64,000 nucleotides of DNA, taken from Cellulomonas fimi. Lineage in GTDB: Bacteria; Actinomycetota; Actinomycetes; Actinomycetales; Cellulomonadaceae. The notes under the pieces are model-generated. The model saw only the letters and a program-made list of their open reading frames with translations, had not been told where the DNA came from and did no database searches. Below are positions 42,364 through 51,078 of the stretch, piece by piece (the first letter of the stretch is position 1; the number at the start of each line of letters is the position of its first letter). The position numbers and the translations under genes were made by a program. Where the stretch lies: NCBI RefSeq assembly GCF_028583725.1, contig NZ_CP110680.1:4340001-4404000 (forward strand), read 5' to 3'.

Positions 42364-43251
42364 TCAGCCCTTGACGGCGCCCGTCAGCCCTCCGACGATG
42401 CGCCGCTCGAACAGGCTGAAGAAGACGAGCGCGGGCAGCATCGCGAGCGACGTGAACGCGAGCACCTTGGCGGTGTCGACCGAGTACTCCGACGCGAACG
42501 CCTGCACGCCGAGGGGCAGCGTGAACGTCCCCGCGTCGTTGAGGATGAACAGCGGCAGCAGGTAGCTGTTCCAGCTGTTGATGAACGCGAGGATCCCGAC
42601 CGTGATGACGCCAGGCAGCGACAGCGGCAGGACCATCCGGAAGAAGAACCCGAGGCGGCTGCACCCGTCGATCGCGGCGGCCTCCTGGAGCTCCGCCGGG
42701 ATCGCCCGCAGGAACGGCACGAGGATGATGACGGTCGTCGGGAGCGCGAACGCGATCTGCGGCAGGATCACGCCGCCGAGGTTGTTCATCAGCCCGAGCG
42801 TCCTGACCATGATGTACAGCGGCGTGATCGCGACCGTCATCGGGAACATCAGGCCCGCCGCGAAGAACGCGTACATCGCGCCGCGGCCGCGGAACGGGTA
42901 GCGCGCGATCGCGAAGCTCGCCATGAGCCCGAGCGCGACGACACCGGCCGTCGTCGCCCCGGCCGCGATCGCGGAGTTCAGCACCTGCTGCCAGAACACG
43001 CCGCCCGTCAGGACGCCGACGTAGTTGTCGAGCAGCCACGGGTCCGGCAGGCCGGACGGGTCCGACGTGATCTGCGCGTTGGTCCGGAAGCCGCCGACGA
43101 CGATGTACGCGACGGGCGCGAGCATCGCGACCACGAGCAGCGTCGCGAAGCCGTACACGGGCGGGCTCCCCCACGGCAGCCGCTCCCGACGGCCCCGCGT
43201 GCGGACGGGGACGACCGTGACGGGCGCGGCGGTGAGGGTCGGGGCGGCCAT
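42364..43251 (-). CDS. Carbohydrate ABC transporter permease (MalG-type)
   Basis: A 295-residue inner-membrane permease with six helices. The conserved EAA loop is ELQEAAAIDGCSRLGFFFRMVLPLSLPG, and the C-terminus is FERRIVGGLTGAVKG. This is the MalG/LacG class that pairs with a MalF-like permease. It is last in the binding protein-permease-permease operon; its ATG overlaps the previous stop by one base (TGATG). No ATPase is in the operon, so a shared MsiK-type ATPase elsewhere is likely, as in many actinobacteria. Substrate unknown, probably an oligosaccharide. Confidence 0.94.
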   Translation of the reverse strand: MAAPTLTAAPVTVVPVRTRGRRERLPWGSPPVYGFATLLVVAMLAPVAYIVVGGFRTNAQITSDPSGLPDPWLLDNYVGVLTGGVFWQQVLNSAIAAGATTAGVVALGLMASFAIARYPFRGRGAMYAFFAAGLMFPMTVAITPLYIMVRTLGLMNNLGGVILPQIAFALPTTVIILVPFLRAIPAELQEAAAIDGCSRLGFFFRMVLPLSLPGVITVGILAFINSWNSYLLPLFILNDAGTFTLPLGVQAFASEYSVDTAKVLAFTSLAMLPALVFFSLFERRIVGGLTGAVKG

Positions 43252-44267
43252 CAGCGCACACCTCCGGTCAGGGCGCCCTCGGTGTCCCGGCGCAGGACGA
43301 ACCGCTGGTACACGAGGGCGACGACGAGCGAGATGAGGAACAGCACGACCGCGACCGCGTTGCCGAAGCCGTAGCTCCCGGCGTTGCGGCCGAACGACAC
43401 CATGTACGTCGCCATGGTCGAGGTGCCGGCGGTGGAGGCGATGTACTGCCCCCAGATGATGTAGACGAGGTCGAACAGCTGCAGCGCGCCGATGATCGAC
43501 AGGAACGCCCAGATGCGCAGCGTCGGCGCGAGGAGCGGCAGGGTGATGCGCCGCTGCACCTGCCAGTACGACGCGCCGTCGATCGACGCGGCCTCGTGCA
43601 GCTCCTCGGGGATCCCCTGCAGGCCGGCGAGGAAGAGGATCACCGCGAAGCCGATGTACTTCCACGTGATGATCCCCATGAGGGTCCAGATGGCGATGTC
43701 CGGGTCGGACAGCCACTCGTTCGTCAGCGCGCCCAGGCCGATCCGGTCCAGCAGGTCGTTGAGGGCGCCCGTGCTCTGCAGCATGAGGCTCCACCCCGTG
43801 CCGACGACGACCTCGGAGATGACGTACGGAACGAAGATCAGCACGCGGATGATCGACTGACCGCGCATCCGGCGGTTCAGCAGCAGCGCGATGAGGATCG
43901 CCGCCGGTCCCTGCAGGACCAGCGAGAACACCACGATGAACGCGTTGTGCCGCAGCGCGTCGTGGAACAGCGGGTCGGTGAGGATCGTCTGGTAGTTCCG
44001 CAGCCCGACGAAGTCGGTCGGCGGTCCGTACCCCTCCCACCGGAAGAACCCGTAGTAGCCCGCCATGAGGACGGGCACGATCACGAACGCGGAGAACACC
44101 ACCAGCGCGGGCACGGTGAGGACCGCGACCTCGGCCCGCTCGCGCCACGTGCTGCCCCGGGGCCGCCGGCGCGGCGGGGACGACACCGCGGTGGTGCCGT
44201 CCCCGTCCGCGTCGAGGCCCACGGGCGAGCCCTTCGCGGGGCGCGAGCTCTCGTGCGTGGACGTCAT
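43251..44267 (-). CDS. Carbohydrate ABC transporter permease (MalF-type)
   Basis: A 338-residue permease. A disordered N-terminus (about 1-45) precedes six helices. The EAA loop reads ELHEAASIDGASYWQVQRRITLPLLAPT. GYYGFFRWEGYGPPTDFVGLRNY is the typical periplasmic segment after TM1. It pairs with the downstream MalG-type permease. Both are fed by the binding protein at 44284-45585. The ATG start is 16 bases after the binding protein's stop; GAGGGGG-type spacing is weak. Confidence 0.94.
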   Translation of the reverse strand: MTSTHESSRPAKGSPVGLDADGDGTTAVSSPPRRRPRGSTWRERAEVAVLTVPALVVFSAFVIVPVLMAGYYGFFRWEGYGPPTDFVGLRNYQTILTDPLFHDALRHNAFIVVFSLVLQGPAAILIALLLNRRMRGQSIIRVLIFVPYVISEVVVGTGWSLMLQSTGALNDLLDRIGLGALTNEWLSDPDIAIWTLMGIITWKYIGFAVILFLAGLQGIPEELHEAASIDGASYWQVQRRITLPLLAPTLRIWAFLSIIGALQLFDLVYIIWGQYIASTAGTSTMATYMVSFGRNAGSYGFGNAVAVVLFLISLVVALVYQRFVLRRDTEGALTGGVR

Positions 44268-44283
44268 GTGCGCGACGTGCTCT

Positions 44284-45585
44284 CTACGCCTTGGCGGCTG
44301 CGGCGTTCACGGACTCGACGAGACCCGCGGCGTCGCTCTTGCCGGCCAGCATGTCGACGACCGCGACGTTGAGCGCGTTGCCGACGTTCTGCCCGTAGAC
44401 GGTGTCGAGCCACTGCGACACGTACGGCGCCGCGTTGTAGGCCTCGAGCACGCTCTGCAGGTAGGGCTCGGTGATGACCTTCTGCGACTCGGTGTTCACC
44501 GGGGGCGCGTTGAACGCCTTGTAGTAGGCCTCCTGCACCTCGGTGCGCGCGATGTAGTTGAGGAAGTCGGCGCACGCCTGCTCCGGCGCCTGCGCCGAGC
44601 ACGAGTACCCGTCGACACCGCCGAGGATCGAGCCCGGCTCGCCCTCGCCGCCCGGGACCTCCGGGAACGCGAACCAGTCGAGGTCGGGGAGCGGCTGCTC
44701 GTCGGGCGTGAGCGACGCGATGACGCCGGGGTTCCACGCGCCCATGAGCTCCATCGCCGCCTGGTGGTTGGCGAGCAGTCCCGCCGACGAGCCCGCGCCC
44801 TGCTGGGCGGACGTCGTCAGGAAGCCCTCGTTGAACGGCTCCGTCGCCGCGAACGCCTCGAGGTTCTCGGCCGCCGTCGTCCAGCACGGGTCGTCGAACG
44901 TCATGGACTTCGCGGTCGCCTCGAGCGTGTCCGCGCTGCACGCGCGCAGGGCGAAGAAGTAGTACCAGTGCGCGGCGGGCCACGCGTCCTTCGCGCCGAG
45001 CGCGATCGGGGCGACGCCCGTGCCCTTGAGCGCCGTCACGGCCGCGTCGAGGTCCTCGATCGTCGTCGGCGTCTCGGTGATGCCGGCCGCCGAGAAGAGG
45101 TCCTTGCTGTACCAGATGCCGCCGGGGAGCACGGCGATCGGCATCGCGTACGTCTTGCCCTCGATCTGGTTGGCCTTGAAGGAGCCCTCGGGGATGAGGC
45201 CCTTCGTCTCGTCGGTGACCAGGTCGGTGATGTCGAGCAGCTGGCCCGCGCGGACCATCGCCGCCATCTTGCCGCCGCCGCGCTGGAGGAAGACGTCCGG
45301 GGCGTCGCCCGAGTTCAGCGCGGTCTGGAGCTTGCCGTCGAGGTCCTCGTTCTGGATCGACTGCACCTTGATGGTGACATCCGGGTTCTCCTCCATGAAC
45401 GCCGCGACCGTGTCGTCCCAGAACTGCTTGCCGGCGCCGGTCGACGCGTTGTGCCAGAACGTCATCGAGACGTCGCCGCCACCGTCTCCGCCGTCTCCGC
45501 CGTCGCCGCCGTCGTTGCTGCACGCCGCGAGCCCTGCCGCGCACACCAGTGCGGTCGAAGCCGCGAGCACCGCCCTCATCTTCAT
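44284..45585 (-). CDS. Extracellular solute-binding lipoprotein (sugar ABC transporter)
   Basis: 433 residues with a lipoprotein signal (lipobox LAAC near 18-21), then a short GGDGGDGGDGGG linker. It has an SBP_bac_1 fold: MTFWHNASTGAGKQFWDDTVAAFMEENPDVTIKV, APDVFLQRGGGKMAAMVRAGQLLDITDL, and YAMPIAVLPGGIWYSKDLF. Trp and acidic residues at the cleft fit an oligosaccharide. It probably delivers xylo- or cello-oligosaccharide-type sugars to the permeases, by context with the GH10 enzyme; the specificity is not visible. It has a LacI gene upstream and operator-like palindromes at 45671 and 45761. The ATG follows AGAAGGGCAGC. Confidence 0.94.
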   Translation of the reverse strand: MKMRAVLAASTALVCAAGLAACSNDGGDGGDGGDGGGDVSMTFWHNASTGAGKQFWDDTVAAFMEENPDVTIKVQSIQNEDLDGKLQTALNSGDAPDVFLQRGGGKMAAMVRAGQLLDITDLVTDETKGLIPEGSFKANQIEGKTYAMPIAVLPGGIWYSKDLFSAAGITETPTTIEDLDAAVTALKGTGVAPIALGAKDAWPAAHWYYFFALRACSADTLEATAKSMTFDDPCWTTAAENLEAFAATEPFNEGFLTTSAQQGAGSSAGLLANHQAAMELMGAWNPGVIASLTPDEQPLPDLDWFAFPEVPGGEGEPGSILGGVDGYSCSAQAPEQACADFLNYIARTEVQEAYYKAFNAPPVNTESQKVITEPYLQSVLEAYNAAPYVSQWLDTVYGQNVGNALNVAVVDMLAGKSDAAGLVESVNAAAAKA

Positions 45586-45670
45586 CCGAGCTGCCCTTCT
45601 CTCGTCGTCGAGTGATGCAGCCGCGCCGCTCAGGGCGACGCCCTGCGGACCGCGCGGCGACCCTGGCGCA

Positions 45671-45698
45671 ACGGCTTCTTCACCGGTGAAGAAGCCGT
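45671..45698. promoter_or_regulatory. 28-bp perfect palindrome upstream of the sugar-binding protein gene
   Basis: A fully symmetrical 28-base palindrome whose half is ACGGCTTCTTCACC. It lies about 86 bases before the binding protein ATG, downstream of the LacI-type site. The core CTTCACCGGTG recurs upstream of the xylanase at 42220-42230. It could be an operator or a stem-loop in the leader. Confidence 0.7.
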
Positions 45699-45760
45699 GC
45701 CTCCACCGCGGGGGACGCGAGTCCGAGGCCCACCGTCGCAACGGTGCCCGGTATGTGTCA

Positions 45761-45778
45761 ATCGTTCTCGACAACGTT
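45761..45778. promoter_or_regulatory. LacI-type operator
   Basis: ATCGTTCTCGACAACGTT is an 18-base imperfect palindrome (14 of 18 positions symmetrical) with the central TCGA and AACG arms common to LacI-family sites. It overlaps a TTGACA (minus strand, 45761-45756). It is likely bound by the regulator encoded directly upstream. Confidence 0.62.
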
Positions 45779-45870
45779 TTAGCAACGGTCTGCACGGTAT
45801 GGCCCGGCGGTTCACGCGCGCCGGGAAGAGGGGCTCCTCGACGGTCGGGACGTGGGAACGCTTCCGGCGG

Positions 45871-46893
45871 TCAGCGACGAGCGGGGGTGCTGCCTCGCTC
45901 CACGATCCGCATGTCCGCGACGTGCAGGACGGGCTCCGTCGGGGCTCCCGGCGCCGACGTCAACCGGTCGTGCAGCAGCCCGACCGCGACCTCCGCGATG
46001 ACGCGCCGGCCCGGGTCCACCGTCGTCAGCGCCGGCATCGAGTACTGCGCGTCCTCGATGTCGTCGAAGCCCACGACGGCCACGTCGTCCGGGATCGAGC
46101 GACCCCGCACCTGCAACGCGTACATCGCCCCCAGGGCCAGCGCGTCGTTGAACGCCACGACCCCGTCGACCTCGACTCCCGAGTCGAGCACCTGCTCCAT
46201 CGCGCGCGCCCCGTTGCCCCGGTGCCAGCCGTCGTCCGCCCAGCCGAGCAGCCGCGGGTCGACCGTGATCCCCCGCGCCGCGAGCGCCTCCCGGTACCCG
46301 GTGAACCGCAGGTTCGACGATCCCGCCGTCGGCGAGTGCAGCATGCCGATCACCGCGATGCTCCGACGACCCGCGTCGAGCAGCAGGTCCGTCGCGGCGC
46401 GCGCACCCTCGACGTTCTGCATCGTCACGTGGTCGACCTTCGTCGAGAACATCTGCTCGCCCAGCAGCACCAGCGGGTAGCCCAGGTCGTCCAGGAGGTG
46501 CGCGTCCGCCTGCTCGAGCGCCGCCGGGCTGAACAGCAGGCCGTCGACGAGCTTGCGCCGCGGCTCCCGCAGCGCGGCCAGCTCGCCCTCGCGCGTGAAG
46601 CCCGTCGGCTGGATCAGCACGTGCAGGCCACGGCGCCGGGCCGCCTCGAGGATCTCGTCCGCGAGCTCGCCGAAGTACGGCTGACCCAGCTCCGGGACGG
46701 CCAGGCCCACGACGCCCGTGCGGCCCGAGCGGAAGATCCGCGCCGTCACGTTGATCTCGTAGCCGAGCTCGTCGACCGCCGCCATCACGCGCTCGCGCGT
46801 CGACTCGCGGATGTACGGGTAGCCGCTCAGGACGTTGGAGACGGTCTTCGCGGAGACGCCGGCGCGACGTGCGACCTCGGCCATCGTCGCCAC
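45871..46893 (-). CDS. LacI family transcriptional regulator
   Basis: 340 residues. The N-terminal LacI HTH MAEVARRAGVSAKTVSNVLSGYPYIRESTRERVMAAVDELGYEIN is followed by a hinge helix and a periplasmic-binding-like sensor domain (VVGLAVPELGQPYFGELADEI, GVVAFNDALALGAMYAL, DVAVVGFDDIEDAQYSMPALTTVD). It is the local repressor of the sugar transporter genes directly downstream on the same strand and probably of the xylanase as well. The GTG at 46893 has AAGGGGG at good spacing; an internal ATG lies three codons later. Confidence 0.94.
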   Translation of the reverse strand: MATMAEVARRAGVSAKTVSNVLSGYPYIRESTRERVMAAVDELGYEINVTARIFRSGRTGVVGLAVPELGQPYFGELADEILEAARRRGLHVLIQPTGFTREGELAALREPRRKLVDGLLFSPAALEQADAHLLDDLGYPLVLLGEQMFSTKVDHVTMQNVEGARAATDLLLDAGRRSIAVIGMLHSPTAGSSNLRFTGYREALAARGITVDPRLLGWADDGWHRGNGARAMEQVLDSGVEVDGVVAFNDALALGAMYALQVRGRSIPDDVAVVGFDDIEDAQYSMPALTTVDPGRRVIAEVAVGLLHDRLTSAPGAPTEPVLHVADMRIVERGSTPARR

Positions 46894-47018
46894 GCCAACC
46901 CCCTTCGCGTCCGCGCCTCGGGCCCGCGCGCGGCTCATGGTCGACGTGCAGCGGCGCAGGCAGCCGCAATCTACCGGACCACCGCGCGTCGACCCGGTGC
47001 CGCCGGCCTCGGGGTCGG

Positions 47019-47384
47019 TCAGCCGCGATCGCCGAGGTAGGCGACCGCGTCGACCATGACGAGGCACGCGGGGTCGAAGAAGTCGGTCGTCGCGGTCATC
47101 CGCGCCGGCGGCTGATCGCCGAAGAACTCGGCAAACACGTCCCACGCAGCCCGGGTCTCGTCCGTGATCTCGCGCAGCCACAGGGTCACCTGGACGACGT
47201 CCTCGAACCCGGCGCCCGCGCTCGCGAGCGTGTCGCCGAGGCTGCGCAGGGTCGCGCGCGTCTGGGCCGCGTACTCACGACGGTCGAAGCCGCCCGCGTG
47301 GTGCGCGAGGAACAGGAAGCCGCCGGCGCGGACCGCGCTCGCGCAGGTGGGGTCGCCGACGTGGGAGGGGAACCGGGTGATCAC
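47019..47384 (-). CDS. RidA family protein
   Basis: A 121-residue RidA/YjgF-type protein: VRAGGFLFLAHHAGGFDRREYAAQTRATLRSLGDTLASAGAGFEDVVQVTLWLREITD, then FFDPACLVMVDAVAYLG. Many RidA proteins deaminate reactive enamines and imines from PLP enzymes. The active-site Arg of RidA proper (in the R-x-x-x-E region) is replaced here, so this may be of the Rid2-7 group without that activity. The GTG at 47384 is supported by TACGGT 7 bases upstream (leaderless). Its stop lies 126 bases upstream of the LacI start on the same strand. Confidence 0.87.
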   Translation of the reverse strand: MITRFPSHVGDPTCASAVRAGGFLFLAHHAGGFDRREYAAQTRATLRSLGDTLASAGAGFEDVVQVTLWLREITDETRAAWDVFAEFFGDQPPARMTATTDFFDPACLVMVDAVAYLGDRG

Positions 47385-47542
47385 GGGCGCGACCGTACGC
47401 CCCGCCACCGACAGCGTCCGTGCAGGTCACCGGCACACTCGCCGGAGCGCTGCGACGGGCCGGCCGGCGCGACCCGGGGCGACGGGCCGGCGGGCACGGC
47501 CGGTACGACGGGTCGGCCGGTGGCGGGGGCGGTGCGGCGTGG

Positions 47543-48931
47543 TCAACCGGCGGGCGCGGACGGTACGGGCGTCGGGGGCGCGGCCGAGCCCGGCGCGAGC
47601 GTCGGGAGCGTGACGTCGCGGCACCCCGTCGCCACCGGGTCGCCGCCCGCGAGCGCCGTCACGCGCGCGGCAGCCTCCGCCAGCCGCTCCTCGGGCAGGC
47701 GCCCGCTGGCGACGGCGTCGACGAGGGCGTCCCGCATCCGCACCGCCTGGCCGCCGTCGGTCGCGAGCACCGCGTCCGCGCCCGCCCCGACCGCCATGAC
47801 CGCCGCCTCGGGGAAGTCCCAGCGCACGTTGACCGCCCCCATCCCGACGGAGTCCGTGATCGCGACGCCGTCGAACCCCATGTCGCGCAGCAGCGCGTAC
47901 GCGCGCGGGCTCAGCGACGCCGGCAGGTCCGGGTCGAGCGCCGCGTACTGCAGGTGGTTCATCATCACGACCGGTGCACCCGCGTCGATCGCGCGCTGGA
48001 AGGGCAGCAGGTCGGTGGCGCTCAGCTCGTCGACGGTCGCCTCGACCAGCGACGACTCGGTGTGCGAGTCGACGGTCGAGCGGCCGTGCCCCGGGAAGTG
48101 CTTGACGGTCGGCGTGACGCCCGCGTCGGCCAGCCCGGTCGCGAACGCGAGCCCGTAGTCCGCCGCCGTCGCCGGGTCGGCGCTGAACGACCGGTCACCG
48201 ATGACGCCCCCCGCGGGTCCGTCGTCGAGGTCGAGCACGGGTGCGAGGTCGACGTCGACGCCGACCTGGGCCAGCGCCACACCCGTCGCCGCCGCACGGG
48301 CCCGGACCTCGTCGGGTGTCTCGCGTGCCGCCATGCGCCGGGCCGACGGGCCGGGGCCCACGACGTCCCGCATGAGCGCGACGCGGCCCGACTCCTCGTC
48401 GGTCGCGACCACGAGCGGACGGACCGCCTGCGCGCGCAGGCCCTCGGTCAGGCGCGCGACCTGGCGCGCCGACACCACGTTGCTCTCGGAGAGGAAGACG
48501 CCGCCGACCCCGAGGGCCGTGACCTCGGTCGCGAGCGGGTCGTCGGCACGCGTCACGCCGGGCAGGCCCACGACGAGCACCGCGGCGGCCTGCTGCTCGA
48601 CGGGTGCGGGCGTGCAGGTCGGCGTGGGTGCGGGCTCACGGCGCGGTCCGGGCGCCGACGGACCGGTGTCGCTCGCGTCCGCCGCACCCAGCGCCGTCGC
48701 GTCCGCGGCGGGGTCGTCGTCGGCGGTCGCCGCGACCGTGCCCGCACCGACGGACAGCAGCGCGGCGAGCACGAGCACCGCGCTGCGGGCGCGCCCCGGC
48801 CACCGACCCGGACGGCCGTGCCGGGGTGCACTCCCTGCGAGGGGCGTCCCCGCGGCGGCACCGTCGGCCCGACCGGTGTGCGCGGGTCGACCCGCGCGCT
48901 CGGTCGCGTCGGACGCGTCTGGCTCTGCCAC
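47543..48931 (-). CDS. GH3 family beta-N-acetylhexosaminidase-like exported protein
   Basis: 462 residues with a long cytoplasmic N-terminus (1-48) and one membrane anchor (about 50-68), then a Pro/Thr spacer and a GH3 barrel. The NagZ-type motif VKHFPGHGRSTVDSH (277-290) and the nucleophile Asp360 (GVAITDSVGMGAV) are intact. The His of KHFPGHG serves as general acid/base in NagZ. A membrane-bound NagZ-like enzyme would release GlcNAc from muropeptides or glycans. The ATG is followed by a tandem-repeat stretch upstream (49006-49097). The C-terminal Pro-rich tail is short. Confidence 0.9.
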   Translation of the reverse strand: MAEPDASDATERAGRPAHTGRADGAAAGTPLAGSAPRHGRPGRWPGRARSAVLVLAALLSVGAGTVAATADDDPAADATALGAADASDTGPSAPGPRREPAPTPTCTPAPVEQQAAAVLVVGLPGVTRADDPLATEVTALGVGGVFLSESNVVSARQVARLTEGLRAQAVRPLVVATDEESGRVALMRDVVGPGPSARRMAARETPDEVRARAAATGVALAQVGVDVDLAPVLDLDDGPAGGVIGDRSFSADPATAADYGLAFATGLADAGVTPTVKHFPGHGRSTVDSHTESSLVEATVDELSATDLLPFQRAIDAGAPVVMMNHLQYAALDPDLPASLSPRAYALLRDMGFDGVAITDSVGMGAVNVRWDFPEAAVMAVGAGADAVLATDGGQAVRMRDALVDAVASGRLPEERLAEAAARVTALAGGDPVATGCRDVTLPTLAPGSAAPPTPVPSAPAG

Positions 48932-49005
48932 GCGCGCAGGTTAGGTCGGGCGCCGCGGATCGGCACCCGGACGGCGTTCCGGTGCGGGTCGTCACCGCGT
49001 GCAGG

Positions 49006-49097
49006 GGCCCTCGCCGGCAGAGCCCTCGCGGGCAGGACTCTCGCGGGCATGGCTCTCGCGGGCAGTGGCTCTCGCGGGCAGGGCTCTCGCCGGCAGC
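49006..49097. repeat. Tandem repeat, 15-16 base unit, six copies
   Basis: About six copies of a GGCTCTCGCGGGCAG-type unit lie in the gap upstream of the GH3 gene. Units vary by one to three bases. Could be a slippage-prone spacer or affect that promoter. Confidence 0.75.
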
Positions 49098-49118
49098 GCT
49101 GCCCGCCGGTGCGCGCCG

Positions 49119-50177
49119 CTAGCCCGTGAGGCCGAGCGGCCCGCCGACGGCGCGCGCGACCGGCCACGCCGCGGACGCCGTCGTCCCCGCCACCGTGACC
49201 GTCGCCTCCGGCGGCCCACCCGGGACGGCGGCGCGGTGCGCGGACCAGAACGACACGCCCGCGTCCTCCCCCTCGAGCTGCACCACCCCGGGTGCCCCCG
49301 GCGGCAGCCACAGCCCGAGCCCGTAGGCGTACGCGCCGTCGGCGGTCGTGGCGTGCGGCGTCGTGGCCTGCGCGACGATGTCCGGCGGCAGGATGCGGCC
49401 GCCGAGCAGCGCGTCCCAGAACCGCTCCATGTCGGCGGCCGTCGTGTACGCGCCGCCGTCGCCGCCCGCGACCACGGGCAGGTGCAGCACGTGCGACCGC
49501 CACGCGTCGCCCACCCGCACGTAGCCGATCGCCGCGTCGGCGGGCAGCTCGTCGGACCGCAGGAAGTCGGTGCGCGTCATGCCGGCGGGCCGCAGCACCC
49601 GCTGCCGGACCAGGTCGTGGAACGGCACGCCCGACGCCCGCTGTGCGAGCAGGGACAGCAGCACGAACGACGCGTTGCGGTACTCAAGCGGTCCCCCCGG
49701 TGCGTGCTCGGGGACGACGCGCGCGAGCACGGGCAGGTAGTCCTCGGGCGACACGAGCGTGTGCACGGGCACGTCGAGCAGGTACGCGTCCTCGTCGGCG
49801 TCGTCGTCGATGACGTCGGAGAGTCCGGACGTGTGCGTGAGCAGGTGCTCCAGGGTGACGTCGTCGGGGATCGCGGGGAGGTCGTCGCCCAGCAGCTCGC
49901 GCGCGGTCGTCGTCAGGGCGACCGTGCCGTCCGCGACGAGCGACAGGACCGCGAGCGCCGTGAACCCCTTGCTGCCCGACGCCATGGCGAGCCGGTCGTC
50001 GGTCGTGAGCGGCCGGCCCCAGCGCCGGTCGACGACGCCCCACGCGCGCTCGACCAGCACCTCGCCGCCGACGCGGACCCGGACGACGCCCGCTGCCTCC
50101 CGTGGGCCGTCCCGCTCGACGGCCTCGTCGACGAGCGTCGCCACCTCCGCCGCGGACACCGACCTCACGTCACCCAT
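49119..50177 (-). CDS. Serine hydrolase of the beta-lactamase/class C family
   Basis: 352 residues of the EstB/AmpC-like penicillin-binding fold. The SxxK motif is MASGSKGFTAL (Ser67, Lys70). The YxN-type motif appears as EYRNAS near 165, with Tyr as general base. The C-terminal KTG-type motif is less clear, in the region near 315 (LEGEDAGVSFWS). No signal peptide, so an esterase or D-aminopeptidase-like enzyme in the cytoplasm is more likely than a secreted beta-lactamase. The ATG is at 50177 with a GGGATG context. Same strand as the IclR gene downstream of the hut operator region. Confidence 0.88.
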   Translation of the reverse strand: MGDVRSVSAAEVATLVDEAVERDGPREAAGVVRVRVGGEVLVERAWGVVDRRWGRPLTTDDRLAMASGSKGFTALAVLSLVADGTVALTTTARELLGDDLPAIPDDVTLEHLLTHTSGLSDVIDDDADEDAYLLDVPVHTLVSPEDYLPVLARVVPEHAPGGPLEYRNASFVLLSLLAQRASGVPFHDLVRQRVLRPAGMTRTDFLRSDELPADAAIGYVRVGDAWRSHVLHLPVVAGGDGGAYTTAADMERFWDALLGGRILPPDIVAQATTPHATTADGAYAYGLGLWLPPGAPGVVQLEGEDAGVSFWSAHRAAVPGGPPEATVTVAGTTASAAWPVARAVGGPLGLTG

Positions 50178-50221
50178 CCCGGCAGCCTACGGACGGGCGT
50201 CGCCGGGTGCCGAGGCCTTCG

Positions 50222-50986
50222 TCAGCCCGTGCCGCCGACGCGGCGGGTGAGGTCGGCGGCGGCCCGCTGCGCGGCCCGTGCGAGCGCCTCGGCGGCGTCG
50301 TCGTCGACGTCGTCGCGCGCGAACGTCACCGCGAGGCCCGCGATCGGGTGGCCGGTGTGGTCGCGCACGGCGACGCCGACCGACGCGAACCCGGGGGTCA
50401 CGTCGCCGTCCTCCGCGGCCCAGCCGCGCCGCCGCACCTCGACGAGGACGTCGCGCAGCTCGCCCGGCCGGCGGGGTCCCAGCCCGGTGCGGTCGACGAA
50501 CGCCTCGCGGTCGGGGAAGAGGGCGCGCACCTGCGGGCGGGGCAGGACGGCGAGCATCGCGCGGCCGCTCGCGGTGAGGTGCGCGGGGAGGCGGACGCCG
50601 ACGTCGGTCACGAGCGCCGGCCGGCGGGACGCGCGTTCCTCGACGACGTAGAGGACCTCGCGGCCGTGCAGCACCGCGAGGTGGGCGCTCTCCCCCACCT
50701 GGTCGACGAGCCGGGCGAGCACGGGGCGTGCGGCGCGGGCGAGCGGTGCCTGCCGGGAGTAGGCGGAGCCGAGCTCGAACGCCCCGAGGCCGAGGCCGTA
50801 CCGGCGTTCCTCGGGCAGGTGTGCGACGACGCCGTGCTCCCGCAGGACGGCGAGCAGGTGGTAGGTCGTGGAGCGGGGCAGCCCGACGGCGTGCGCGATC
50901 GCCGCGGCGGGCAGCGGGCCGGTGCGGGACAGGTGCCGCAGGATGCGCAGCGTCGCGTCGGCGGCGGGGACGTCACTGCTCGGCAC
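50222..50986 (-). CDS. IclR family transcriptional regulator (hut regulator candidate)
   Basis: 254 residues with an N-terminal IclR winged HTH (ATLRILRHLSRTGPLPAAAIAHAVGLPRSTTYHLLAVLREHGVV) and a C-terminal GAF-like effector domain (SAHLAVLHGREVLYVVEERAS, HLTASGRAMLAVLP, GFASVGVAVRDHTGHPIAGLAV). It is divergent from the hut operon with a palindrome between them. IclR-type HutR proteins control histidine use in corynebacteria through a TCTG-N6-CAGA-type motif, which matches here. The GTG at 50986 follows GGGAGAGGGC. Confidence 0.92.
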   Translation of the reverse strand: MPSSDVPAADATLRILRHLSRTGPLPAAAIAHAVGLPRSTTYHLLAVLREHGVVAHLPEERRYGLGLGAFELGSAYSRQAPLARAARPVLARLVDQVGESAHLAVLHGREVLYVVEERASRRPALVTDVGVRLPAHLTASGRAMLAVLPRPQVRALFPDREAFVDRTGLGPRRPGELRDVLVEVRRRGWAAEDGDVTPGFASVGVAVRDHTGHPIAGLAVTFARDDVDDDAAEALARAAQRAAADLTRRVGGTG

Positions 50987-51007
50987 GCCCTCTCCCCTCC
51001 CGCCGGC

Positions 51008-51023
51008 GTCTGGTATCCCAGAC
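51008..51023. promoter_or_regulatory. Operator GTCTGGTATCCCAGAC between the IclR gene and hutH
   Basis: A perfect 6-bp dyad with a 4-base spacer, in the shared promoter region. It fits 12 of 14 positions of the HutR motif TCTGWWATWCCAGA I recall from corynebacteria. Expected to mediate histidine- or urocanate-responsive control. Confidence 0.78.
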
Positions 51024-51078
51024 GATATCCCCTCGCGCCCCGGCGACCCGGCCCGCGGCGCGGAGGTGTCATGGGCAC

